From an uncultured Acidobacteriota bacterium (lineage in GTDB: Bacteria > Acidobacteriota > JAAYUB01): 5,430 bases of DNA. Both the position numbers and the translations under genes were made by a program. Shown here one piece after another: positions 1 through 5,430 of this stretch (positions are counted from its first letter, which is position 1; each line of letters begins with the position of its first letter). The stretch covers positions 1 to 5,430 of the forward strand of contig CALAMB010000468.1 in assembly GCA_937925645.1 (NCBI GenBank), written 5' to 3'. The notes beneath the pieces are model-generated. The model had not been told where the DNA came from. It saw nothing but the letters and a program-made list of their open reading frames with translations, and did no database searches.

Positions 1-124
1 ACGGCACCCGGGGTGAGGCGTTGCGAGGACTCCTCTCCGCCGCTCGCTCCCGCTCGCGGTGCCTTCAATGTGCCAACCGGATGATTTTTCGCGTTATCCT
101 GGTGGATCGGTGCGTCGTTGAATC

Positions 125-158
125 GGAAGACGGGAGATGTTTTAAGGAAGACGGGAGA
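125..158. repeat. 13-bp direct repeat, period 21
   Basis: GGAAGACGGGAGA occurs exactly at 125-137 and again at 146-158, separated by 8 bp (TGTTTTAA). Both copies are purine-rich on the plus strand. The pair opens the intergenic repeat block and has no recognisable coding or protein-binding role. Confidence 0.8.
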
Positions 159-180
159 CGGCAGATCCCAGACAAATCCA

Positions 181-201
181 CCATCAACCATCAACCATCA
201 A
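181..201. repeat. Heptamer tandem repeat CCATCAA x3
   Basis: Three exact tandem copies of CCATCAA occupy 181-187, 188-194 and 195-201. Partial copies lie on both sides (CCA at 178-180 and CA at 202-203). The 7-bp unit would shift frame at each copy, which argues against selection as coding sequence. This is a simple tandem repeat in intergenic DNA. Confidence 0.85.
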
Positions 202-236
202 CATGTTATCCGAGGCATGATCTAGGGCGATGGACA

Positions 237-260
237 CGAGCCTCGAGTCTCGAGCCTCGA
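237..260. repeat. CGAGCCTCGA direct repeat, period 14
   Basis: CGAGCCTCGA is present at 237-246 and 251-260, separated by GTCT. Each junction also generates a CTCGAG palindrome (242-247 and 249-254). The second copy abuts the hexamer array starting at 261. Confidence 0.8.
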
Positions 261-320
261 TGACGATTACCAGTACGAGCACGATTACGATCACGATTAC
301 GAGTACGATTACGAGCACGA
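261..320. repeat. Degenerate hexamer array (NNACGA)10
   Basis: Ten consecutive 6-bp units fill 261-320. Eight read NNACGA exactly from 273 onward (GTACGA, GCACGA, TTACGA, TCACGA, TTACGA, GTACGA, TTACGA, GCACGA). They are preceded by TGACGA and one mismatched unit, TTACCA. The last four bases of the unit are fixed while the first two vary among a few pairs, and TTACGA recurs at alternate units 5, 7 and 9, hinting at a 12-bp higher-order period. The array ends 10 bp before the minus-strand dehydrogenase stop codon, so it lies in that gene's likely 3' untranslated region, where it would read TCGTNN. It could be translated as an alternating charged/aromatic dipeptide on the plus strand, but no start or ribosome binding site supports this. 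Confidence 0.85.
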
Positions 321-330
321 ACGGAAAATC

Positions 331-1470
331 TCAGCCGATTGCCTCCACCGTGTGGCGGTAGATGACGCCGTGGCGCGCCAGCTCCGCCAGCATGAAGGCG
401 ACGCAGTCGGGCTCCCGGCCGATGTACTCCGGCGGGACGACACCCTCCCCCCGGTACAGCCCCCGGGCCAGCAGCCGGGCGGCGGCGGTGGCGGTGTAGC
501 CGGTGGTGCGGGCCATGGAGTGCACCCCCGACGCCGCGTCGAACCGGTCCAGCAGCTCCCACGTGTAGCGGACCCGCCGCCCCGCCTCGCGCCCCTCCAC
601 CACGACGCGCATCACGGTGAGGTCGGTGTCACCCTCCTTCAAGCGCCACAGCGGGAACAGAATCTTGGCGGTGAAGTCCACGGGGCGGATCTTCACCCCG
701 GCGATCTCCACCGGCTCGGTGCCGAAAAAGCCCGTCTCGCGCAGCAGGGCCATCTTGGTGATGTGGCCCGGGTAGCGGAGCGTCTTCTCCTTCATGTTGG
801 GCGCGTCGATCGTGGTCGCCAGCGTCCGCAGGCCGTCGGTGTTGAACGCCTCGAGGGTGCCCACTCCCGGAAAGTTGACGAACTCGGGGTCGGACAGCGC
901 CGGCCGCACCACGAGCTGGCCGTTCTCCACGTAGCGGGCGGGCCGGACGTACTCCTCGATCACGTCGATGGGCGAGAACACGGCCTTGTAGTCGTAGGGC
1001 CACTCCCGCACCTCGGGCAGGCCGCCGACGTAGATCAGCACACGGTCCACGGCCTCCATCTGCCGGGCGGCGTGCCCCACCAGCAGGTTGCTCATGCCGG
1101 GCGCGACGCCGCAGTCCACCACGGCGGTCACTCCCTGGCTCTGGGCGAGCGCATCCAGGCCGAAGGGATCCTCGGGAAAGAAAGCGATGTCCACCACCGG
1201 CCGCTTCGCCTCGATGACCGCCTGCAGGGTGGCGTAGCCCATGAAGCCGGGGACGGCGCTCACCACCAGGTCGCTGGCGCCGGCCAGCTCCCGGACCCGC
1301 GCCGCGTCGCGCAGGTCGGCCTGGACGGTGCGCACGGGCCAGCGGGCCGCGGCCTGGGCCAGGGCGTCCGCGTTGATGTCGGCAACGGTCACTTCGAAAT
1401 CCGGGTCGGCGGCGAGGTCGCCCGCCATGGGCCGTCCCACCAGTCCGGCTCCCAGTACAATGATATTCAT
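331..1470 (-). CDS. Saccharopine dehydrogenase / lysine 6-dehydrogenase family oxidoreductase
   Basis: This gene encodes a predicted cytoplasmic NAD(P)-dependent oxidoreductase of 379 residues. The N-terminus is a Rossmann fold: beta strand MNIIVLGAGLVG with a GxGxxG loop at residues 7-12, and an acidic residue ending strand 2 (ADIN, Asp31), which usually favours NAD. Family landmarks follow: VVDCGVAPGMSNLL (117-130), YVGGLPE (147-153), LEAFNTDG (206-213), LRYPGH (231-236), MARTTGYT (319-326) and GVVPPE (343-348). As recalled, this order and wording closely match Geobacillus-type L-lysine 6-dehydrogenase (about 385 residues), which oxidises lysine to 2-aminoadipate 6-semialdehyde, and also generic saccharopine dehydrogenase-like proteins. 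Length and domain content look complete. The ATG at 1470 is chosen because AGGAG sits 5 nt upstream and the Rossmann strand begins immediately; an upstream in-frame ATG would add 24 unlikely residues. It is divergent from the Tricorn gene. The exact substrate is uncertain: lysine, saccharopine or another amino acid. Confidence 0.88.
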   Translation of the reverse strand: MNIIVLGAGLVGRPMAGDLAADPDFEVTVADINADALAQAAARWPVRTVQADLRDAARVRELAGASDLVVSAVPGFMGYATLQAVIEAKRPVVDIAFFPEDPFGLDALAQSQGVTAVVDCGVAPGMSNLLVGHAARQMEAVDRVLIYVGGLPEVREWPYDYKAVFSPIDVIEEYVRPARYVENGQLVVRPALSDPEFVNFPGVGTLEAFNTDGLRTLATTIDAPNMKEKTLRYPGHITKMALLRETGFFGTEPVEIAGVKIRPVDFTAKILFPLWRLKEGDTDLTVMRVVVEGREAGRRVRYTWELLDRFDAASGVHSMARTTGYTATAAARLLARGLYRGEGVVPPEYIGREPDCVAFMLAELARHGVIYRHTVEAIG

Positions 1471-1475
1471 GGATG

Positions 1476-1480
1476 CTCCT
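1476..1480 (-). promoter_or_regulatory. Ribosome binding site of the dehydrogenase
   Basis: Read on the minus strand this is AGGAG, followed by 5 nt (CATCC) and the ATG at 1470-1468. It is a strong Shine-Dalgarno match at good spacing. It decides the start in favour of MNIIVLGAG rather than the more distal in-frame ATG ending at 1542. Confidence 0.85.
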
Positions 1481-1611
1481 TGTGCATGGTGTTGCAGGCG
1501 TCGTGCTCCGATTCGCGGCGCCGCGGGATCGTCCACCGACAACGGTCCGGTCCCGAGGGACCGGCGATCGATGCCGCGCGTGACGGAAAAAAACCGGGAG
1601 ATTACCGCAGG

Positions 1612-1677
1612 CCGCTGAAGCGGTTCACGTATTGGATGGTGGCCAAAAGGCCGGTGGGTCTTTCGCCCGCGAGGGCG
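1612..1677. other. Cluster of three short perfect hairpins
   Basis: Three perfect stem-loops occur within 66 bp: CCGC-TGAA-GCGG (1612-1623, extendable by a G-T wobble at 1611/1624), GGCC-AAAA-GGCC (1641-1652) and CGCCC-GCGA-GGGCG (1664-1677). All have four-base loops, and the last loop is of the GNRA type when read on the plus strand. They could be part of a structured leader or small RNA on either strand. Short GC stems are, however, common by chance in DNA of this composition. The structures are seen; the function is unknown. Confidence 0.3.
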
Positions 1678-1770
1678 CCGCGAGTCCGGTGCATGGGCGC
1701 ATGATACCGCATCGCGCCGCCGCCGCCAACCCTTTTCCCGCGAAGGGCCCCGTCCGCTGTCCGCGCGGCC

Positions 1771-1799
1771 CGCGGTCCCGCTCGTTTCGAACGACCGCG
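1771..1799. promoter_or_regulatory. Inverted repeat, possible operator
   Basis: CGCGGTC (1771-1777) and GACCGCG (1793-1799) are exact reverse complements with 15 bp between them. The intervening segment contains a second small inverted repeat, TCGTT-TCG-AACGA (1782-1794), so the two alternatives partly overlap. The site ends 16 bp upstream of the candidate -35 element of the Tricorn promoter, a plausible position for an activator or repressor site. No known regulator motif was recognised. Confidence 0.3.
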
Positions 1800-1815
1800 A
1801 GTGGATGCCACGCCG

Positions 1816-1844
1816 TTGAATTTCGCCGACGGCAGGTGTATCTT
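1816..1844 (+). promoter_or_regulatory. Candidate sigma70-type promoter for the Tricorn gene
   Basis: TTGAAT (1816-1821) and TATCTT (1839-1844) each match the -35 (TTGACA) and -10 (TATAAT) consensus at four of six positions. They are separated by exactly 17 bp. Transcription would begin around 1851, leaving a leader of about 33 nt before the ATG at 1884. The local drop in GC content over this stretch supports the call, but the match is only moderate and the organism's sigma-factor preferences are unknown. Confidence 0.45.
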
Positions 1845-1865
1845 CGTTGCGTTGCGAATCCGAAA

Positions 1866-1875
1866 CCCTCGAGGG
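1866..1875 (+). promoter_or_regulatory. Shine-Dalgarno inside a CCCTCGAGGG palindrome
   Basis: GAGG (1871-1874) lies 9 nt before the ATG at 1884 and is the best ribosome binding site candidate for the Tricorn homologue. It forms the right half of the perfect 10-bp palindrome CCCTCGAGGG (1866-1875). As RNA this could form only a 3-bp stem with a four-base loop, so strong sequestration of the site is unlikely. Confidence 0.5.
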
Positions 1876-1883
1876 ACTCCACC

Positions 1884-4800
1884 ATGAAGCATCACCGCGT
1901 GATCGTCGGCACCCTGTGCGCCGTTCTGCTGGTCCTGTCCGCTCCGGCGGCGGCCCAGATCACCCCGCCGCGGATGGTCCGCACGCCGGACCTCCACGGC
2001 GACCGCGTCGTGTTCAGCGCCGAGGGCGACCTATGGCTCGGCTCCATCGCCGCCGGCACCGCCGCGCGGCTCACTCTCCACGAGGCGGACGAGTACGGGC
2101 CGCGCTTCTCGCCCGACGGCGCCTGGATCGCCTTCACCGCGGGCTACGACGGCGGCCAGGACGTCTACGTGATGCCCGCCGCCGGCGGCGCCCCCCGGCG
2201 ACTCACTTACGACCCGACCGGCGCCGAGGCGGTGGACTGGACGCCCGACGGCGCCCGTGTCCTGTTCCGTTCCCGTCGCGGCGTCCCCATGGTGGGCCCG
2301 CGGTTGTACCTCGTGCCGGCCGGTGGCGGTCTCCCCGAGCCGCTGCCCATGGAAAAGGCGGCGCAGGGATCCTTCGCCCCGGACGGCAACCGGCTCGCCT
2401 ACTGCCCCATGGCCCTGGAGAGCCACCACTGGAAGCGGTACCGCGGCGGCATGGCCAACAGCATCTGGATCGCCGACCTGGCGGCGAAGACCTTCCGCCG
2501 GATCCACGACGATCACGTCAACGAGCAGTACCCCGTCTGGGCGGGCGAGGCGGTATTCTTCGTTTCGGAGAAGGACGGGACCGCCAATTTGTGGCGCTGG
2601 GACGCGGGGAGCGGACAGGCGGTCCGGGTGACGGACCACACGGACTACGACGTCAAGGCGCCCGCCGGCGACGGCCGGCGCATCGTCTACCAGCACGGCG
2701 ACGACTTATGGATCCACGACATCGCCGCCGGCGCGTCGCAGCCGGTGAAGCTGGCGTTGGCTTCCGACCGAATTCACGCCCGCCCGGTCCGGGTGGCCGG
2801 CGTGCCGGGCGCCTTCAGTGTCGGCCCCACCGGCAAGCGCCTGGTGGCGGAAAGCCGCGGCCAGCTCTTCACCCTGCCCGCGGAGCACGGCGAGATCCGG
2901 GCCGTGGCGCCGCTGGCCGGCGCCCGGTCCAAAGAACCGGTCTGGTCCCCCGACGGCAAGTGGATCGCCTTCGTCTCCGACCGCAGCGGCGAGGAGAACC
3001 TCTGGATCGCTCCGGCCGCCGGCACCGGCGAACCGGTCCCGCTCACCCGGATCGAGGGGCGACGCCTCGACGGGCCGGTCTGGTCGCCCGACAGCCAGCG
3101 GCTGGCGTTCAGCGACAACGCGCTGGCCCTCCACGTCGTGGACGTGGCGAGCTGCGCCGTGAGCGAGGTCGCCCGCGGCGAGTACGGCGGCATCGACGAC
3201 TACCGGTTTTCGCCCGACGGAAAATGGCTCGTGTACATGCGGCCGGAGAACCATTTCGTCCGCTCGCTCTACCTCTACAACCTGGAGAGCAAACAGGCCA
3301 CGCGACTCACGCGCGCGCCCACCCGCGACCATGAACCGGTGTTCGACGCCGAGGGGAAGTACCTCTTCTTTCTCACCGAGCGGAGCGTCACGCCGCAGTG
3401 GGATTCCTTCGACTTTCAGATGAACCAGGACAAGACCACGAAAATCTATCTCCTCACCCTCGCCGCCGACACTCCCTCGCCCCTGCCGGTGGAGAGCGAC
3501 GAAGAGCCGGGCGGTCCCGCCGAAAAGAAGAAGGACGCCGCGGTGACGGCGGCGGGAGCCAAGCCCGATCGGGCCGCCGGTGACAAACCGGCCGGTGACA
3601 AACCGGCCGGCGACAAACCCTCGGCCGACCAGCCCGCCTGGCCGCCCAAGCTCCCCGACATGAAGGTGGATCTCGACGGCATCGCCGCGCGGATCATGGA
3701 AGTGCCGGTACCCGCCGGACGCCACACCGGTCTCGAGGCCATCCCCGGCAAGCTCCTGTTCCTGACCCCCGAAGAGGGCGAATCCGACGCGGCCGGGGGG
3801 CCGGCCCGACCGGCCTTCAAGCTGAAGGTGTACGAGTTCAAAACCCGGAAGGTCACCGAGATGGCCGCCGGCGTTGCGGGATACGACCTGTCGTTCGACC
3901 GGAAGAAGGTGGCGCTGCGTACCCGGGCCGGCTTCCAGATCGTGGACGCCGGCGCCCCCGTCAAGCCCGACGCGCCCAAGGTGAACACCGCCGCCTGGCG
4001 GTTCGAGGTCAATCCGGAGCTTGAATGGCGGCAGATTTTCCTGGAAGCGTGGCGGCTGCACCGCGACACCTTCTACGACCCCGGCATGCACGGCATGGAC
4101 TGGGCGGCGGTGCGCCGCCGGTACGAGGCGCTGCTGCCGGCGGTGGGCTGCCGCGCCGAGCTCAACGAGGTCATCGGCGACATGCAGGCGGAGCTCAACG
4201 TCTCCCACGAATACGTGCGCGGCGGTTACAGCCGCCGCACCGCCCCGCCCGCCCCCGGCATCGGGGCGCTGGGGGCGGAGCTCGAGTGGGATGCCGCGGG
4301 GAAGGCGTACCGGATCGTCCGGCTGTTCGACGGCGACGGCTTCGGCGACGCGGCGCGCTCGCCGCTGCTGGCGCCCGGGCTCCGGGTGAAAGCGGGCGAC
4401 TACATCCTCGCGGTCAACGACCAGCCGCTCGCGCCCGACCAGGATCCCAACGCCCGGCTCATCGGCCTGGGCGGACAGCCGGTGCTCCTCCAGATCAACG
4501 ACAAGCCCTCCCCCGATGGCGCGCGCGCGATCCGCGTCAAGGCGATGACCGGCGACGGTCAGGCGCGCTACTTCGACTGGGTCGCCGGTAACCGGGATTA
4601 CGTCCGGCGCCACGGCGGCGAGAACCTGGCCTACCTCCACGTGCCCAACATGGGCAACCACGGCATGGCCGAATTCGCCAAGCACTTTTATGCCAACCTG
4701 GACAAGGACGGCCTGGTGCTCGACGTGCGCTACAACGGCGGCGGCATCACGTCGGGCATGATCCTGGAGCGGCTGCGGCGCGTGATCTTCGAGTACGACC

Positions 4801-5231
4801 AGGCCCGCTACGGCGTGCCGGAGCCGTACCACCGCACCGCCTACCTGGGCCGGGTGGTGCTGCTGTGCAACGAGCGCACCGCTTCCGACGGCGAGTACTT
4901 CAGCACCGGGTTCCGGTACATGGGTCTGGGGCCCACCGTGGGCACCCGCACCTGGGGCGGCTACATGGCGGTAAACGGCTTCCCCGCCATCGACGGCGGC
5001 ATGGTCTCCTGCCCGCAGCAGGGGAGCTTCACCCCCGAGGGGAAATGGCTCCCCGACGGCTACGGCTTCAACCCGGACCACGTGGTGGCGGACGACCCCA
5101 ACGCCTTCGTGGCCGGGCGCGATCCGCAGCTCGACACGGCCATCGCCCTGCTGAAGGAGGAAATCCGGAAGAACCCGCCCCGCTGGCCGAAGCGCCTGCC
5201 GCCGCCATCGGCGGAGAAGGCCTTCCAGTAG
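1884..5231 (+). CDS. Exported Tricorn protease homologue, peptidase family S41
   Basis: The product is a 1115-residue serine peptidase expected to cleave peptides. The start at 1884 is chosen because it begins a Sec signal peptide (MKHHR, a hydrophobic core, then APAAA|Q near residue 24/25). Upstream in-frame sequence is not protein-like. Residues about 30-300 and 305-695 are beta-propeller regions with TolB/PD40-like motifs (SPDG at 76-79, WTPDG 119-123, WSPDG 354-358, FSPDG 442-446). A Lys/Asp/Pro-rich linker (about 535-590) interrupts the second region. A helical C1 region (about 711-780), a PDZ-like domain (about 790-890) and the C2 catalytic domain (about 895-1100) follow. Seen: Ser774-His775 in NVSHEY, YNGGG (950-954, oxyanion region) and the nucleophile Ser1001 in TASDGE. 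By recalled Thermoplasma numbering these match Ser745, His746, Gly918 and Ser965. The fourth catalytic residue, Glu1023 there, appears as Asp1058 (PDGYGFNPD). Archaeal Tricorn is cytosolic; this one should be periplasmic or otherwise extracytoplasmic. The cupin gene follows after 41 nt. Confidence 0.93.
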   Translation: MKHHRVIVGTLCAVLLVLSAPAAAQITPPRMVRTPDLHGDRVVFSAEGDLWLGSIAAGTAARLTLHEADEYGPRFSPDGAWIAFTAGYDGGQDVYVMPAAGGAPRRLTYDPTGAEAVDWTPDGARVLFRSRRGVPMVGPRLYLVPAGGGLPEPLPMEKAAQGSFAPDGNRLAYCPMALESHHWKRYRGGMANSIWIADLAAKTFRRIHDDHVNEQYPVWAGEAVFFVSEKDGTANLWRWDAGSGQAVRVTDHTDYDVKAPAGDGRRIVYQHGDDLWIHDIAAGASQPVKLALASDRIHARPVRVAGVPGAFSVGPTGKRLVAESRGQLFTLPAEHGEIRAVAPLAGARSKEPVWSPDGKWIAFVSDRSGEENLWIAPAAGTGEPVPLTRIEGRRLDGPVWSPDSQRLAFSDNALALHVVDVASCAVSEVARGEYGGIDDYRFSPDGKWLVYMRPENHFVRSLYLYNLESKQATRLTRAPTRDHEPVFDAEGKYLFFLTERSVTPQWDSFDFQMNQDKTTKIYLLTLAADTPSPLPVESDEEPGGPAEKKKDAAVTAAGAKPDRAAGDKPAGDKPAGDKPSADQPAWPPKLPDMKVDLDGIAARIMEVPVPAGRHTGLEAIPGKLLFLTPEEGESDAAGGPARPAFKLKVYEFKTRKVTEMAAGVAGYDLSFDRKKVALRTRAGFQIVDAGAPVKPDAPKVNTAAWRFEVNPELEWRQIFLEAWRLHRDTFYDPGMHGMDWAAVRRRYEALLPAVGCRAELNEVIGDMQAELNVSHEYVRGGYSRRTAPPAPGIGALGAELEWDAAGKAYRIVRLFDGDGFGDAARSPLLAPGLRVKAGDYILAVNDQPLAPDQDPNARLIGLGGQPVLLQINDKPSPDGARAIRVKAMTGDGQARYFDWVAGNRDYVRRHGGENLAYLHVPNMGNHGMAEFAKHFYANLDKDGLVLDVRYNGGGITSGMILERLRRVIFEYDQARYGVPEPYHRTAYLGRVVLLCNERTASDGEYFSTGFRYMGLGPTVGTRTWGGYMAVNGFPAIDGGMVSCPQQGSFTPEGKWLPDGYGFNPDHVVADDPNAFVAGRDPQLDTAIALLKEEIRKNPPRWPKRLPPPSAEKAFQ
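3576..3620 (+). repeat. 15-bp in-frame tandem repeat coding AGDKP x3
   Basis: Three tandem 15-bp units at 3576-3590, 3591-3605 and 3606-3620 encode Ala-Gly-Asp-Lys-Pro at residues 565-579 of the Tricorn homologue. The first two units are identical; the third differs by a synonymous GGT-to-GGC change and CCG-to-CCC. They sit in a charged, proline-rich linker within the second propeller region, where related bacterial proteins often carry a Lys/Glu-rich insertion. The near identity at DNA level suggests recent slippage-type expansion in a flexible, length-tolerant segment. Confidence 0.85.
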
Positions 5232-5243
5232 GGCCGCGGCCGG

Positions 5244-5258
5244 ATGCCCCGGAGGCAT
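5244..5258 (+). other. Small intercistronic hairpin
   Basis: ATGCC (5244-5248) and GGCAT (5254-5258) pair around a five-base loop (CCGGA), just after a GGCCGCGGCC palindrome (5232-5241). No T-run follows, so it is not a classical intrinsic terminator. The 41-nt gap between the peptidase stop and the cupin ATG therefore probably permits read-through. A role in mRNA processing or stability is possible but unsupported. Confidence 0.35.
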
Positions 5259-5262
5259 GGAG
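5259..5262 (+). promoter_or_regulatory. Ribosome binding site of the cupin gene
   Basis: GGAG lies 10 nt upstream of the ATG at 5273. A stronger-looking GGAGG at 5251-5255 is 17 nt away, too far for that start, and lies partly within the small hairpin. No alternative in-frame start is visible between the peptidase stop and 5273. Confidence 0.5.
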
Positions 5263-5272
5263 ACATCGTGAC

Positions 5273-5430
5273 ATGGCGGACATCTTCCCTGAAATGATCC
5301 GCTGCCTGCCCCGCGCGGACATCCCCCTGCCGGGTGTCCGCGCCTATCTCTCCCAGGGCGAGGACCACCAGATTCTCTTCATGGAGTTCACCGCGGACGC
5401 CGAGGTGCCGGAGCACGCCCACGCCGCCCA
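5273..5430 (+). CDS. Cupin-domain protein, N-terminal part, cut by window end
   Basis: The visible 52 codons begin MADIFPEMIRCLPRADI and are open to the window edge. The segment LFMEFTADAEVPEHAHAA looks like the first conserved cupin motif: a beta strand followed by a turn and EHAH (residues 47-50), whose two histidines would bind a metal ion in a small single-domain cupin. As recalled, many such proteins continue AQWG-VLEGE after this point, and the last two bases visible (CA) would allow a Gln. Proteins of this type are usually a little over 100 residues, but the end is not visible. Function ranges from enzyme to sugar or ligand binding, so no substrate is assigned. It lies 41 nt downstream of the Tricorn stop on the same strand without a terminator, which suggests co-transcription. 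Confidence 0.75.
   Translation, partial: MADIFPEMIRCLPRADIPLPGVRAYLSQGEDHQILFMEFTADAEVPEHAHAA

Larger units (their letters stand above)
1..330. other. Gene-poor flank rich in short repeats
   Basis: I find no supported gene here. A plus-strand frame stays open from position 3 to 263, but its translation runs through obvious low-complexity DNA, has no family resemblance that I recognise, and shows no good ribosome binding site at its first ATG/GTG-type starts. The left 120 bp contain a period-10 duplication of CGCTCGC (41-47 and 51-57), a small palindrome GAGGA-C-TCCTC (25-35) and a 6-bp inverted pair GGCACC/GGTGCC (3-8 and 58-63). The right part (125-320) is a series of tandem and direct repeats listed separately. 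The stretch lies downstream of the minus-strand dehydrogenase gene. I see no clear intrinsic terminator, since no stable hairpin is followed by a T-run. Confidence 0.6.
1471..1883. other. Divergent intergenic region, no gene seen
   Basis: These 413 bp separate the start codons of the dehydrogenase (left) and the Tricorn homologue (right). Frames stay open across it on both strands, but their translations are Arg/Ala/Gly/Pro-rich and look like GC-driven artefacts. The region holds an A7 tract flanked by CGG/CCG (1584-1596), a cluster of three short hairpins (1612-1677), a 7-bp inverted repeat (1771-1799) and a right-facing promoter candidate (1816-1844). I found no convincing promoter for the leftward gene by eye. 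No tRNA or riboswitch consensus that I know was recognised. Confidence 0.6.

Noticed and set aside
3..263. Open plus-strand frame reaching the left edge, possibly the end of an upstream gene
   Set aside because: It traverses heptamer and other repeats, shows no family resemblance, and its composition differs from the real genes. A truncated gene end in the first ~80 bp cannot be excluded but is not supported.
1599..1628. Leftward promoter for the dehydrogenase (TAATCT with GTGAAC upstream)
   Set aside because: Only about three of six bases match at each element; too weak to annotate.
352..1704. 450-codon plus-strand open frame opposite the dehydrogenase gene
   Set aside because: It is antisense to a gene with clear family motifs, and its translation is His/Gly/Val/Arg-rich without recognisable domains. 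This is the usual artefact of high-GC third codon positions.
1632..1883. Upstream in-frame extension of the Tricorn gene (84 codons)
   Set aside because: It would bury the signal peptide, has no protein-like character, and includes the promoter candidate. The ATG at 1884 directly precedes a classical signal peptide.
2706..5258. 850-codon minus-strand open frame opposite the Tricorn gene
   Set aside because: Very long but fully antisense to a well-supported peptidase, rich in Arg/Gly/Val/His, with no domain signatures. Explained by GC-rich codon bias of the true gene.
5257..5271. Four-codon leader peptide (Met-Glu-Thr-Ser) ahead of the cupin gene
   Set aside because: The GGAGG before it is only 1 nt from the ATG, too close for initiation, and such tiny frames are expected by chance.
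1..5430. CRISPR array, tRNA, rRNA or insertion sequence
   Set aside because: The repeats seen are too short and lack regular spacers. No cloverleaf, rRNA or transposase-like sequence was recognised on either strand.

Overview
The window is GC-rich bacterial DNA (about two-thirds G+C by eye). It carries two complete genes in divergent orientation and the start of a third. The exported Tricorn-type peptidase and the stacked degenerate tandem repeats outside genes would fit a Gram-negative environmental lineage such as Acidobacteriota. That placement is a weak inference, because there is no rRNA or other phylogenetic marker here.

Layout: (1) Positions 1-330 hold no convincing gene. Between 125 and 320 lies a succession of short repeats with different units: a 13-bp direct repeat, a CCATCAA heptamer array, a CGAGCCTCGA direct repeat and a degenerate NNACGA hexamer array. 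(2) Positions 331-1470 on the minus strand encode a 379-residue NAD(P)-binding oxidoreductase of the saccharopine dehydrogenase / lysine 6-dehydrogenase family. (3) Positions 1471-1883 are a 413-bp divergent intergenic region with several short hairpins, a 7-bp inverted repeat and a plausible sigma70-type promoter facing right. (4) Positions 1884-5231 on the plus strand encode a 1115-residue exported Tricorn protease homologue (peptidase family S41). It has a signal peptide, two beta-propeller regions, a helical C1 region, a PDZ-like domain and a C-terminal catalytic domain. (5) Positions 5273 to the window end begin a small cupin-domain protein, 41 nt downstream of the peptidase stop and probably in the same transcript.

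How they may work together: the peptidase would act on peptides outside the cytoplasm, and the divergent dehydrogenase may act on lysine or a related amino acid. A shared role in peptide and amino-acid use is possible but rests only on adjacency. The window looks like ordinary metabolic chromosome, and I do not see a new multi-gene system. The points most worth a second look are an apparent Glu-to-Asp change at a catalytic position of the Tricorn homologue, the composite repeat block beside the dehydrogenase stop codon, and the 15-bp in-frame repeat in the peptidase linker.
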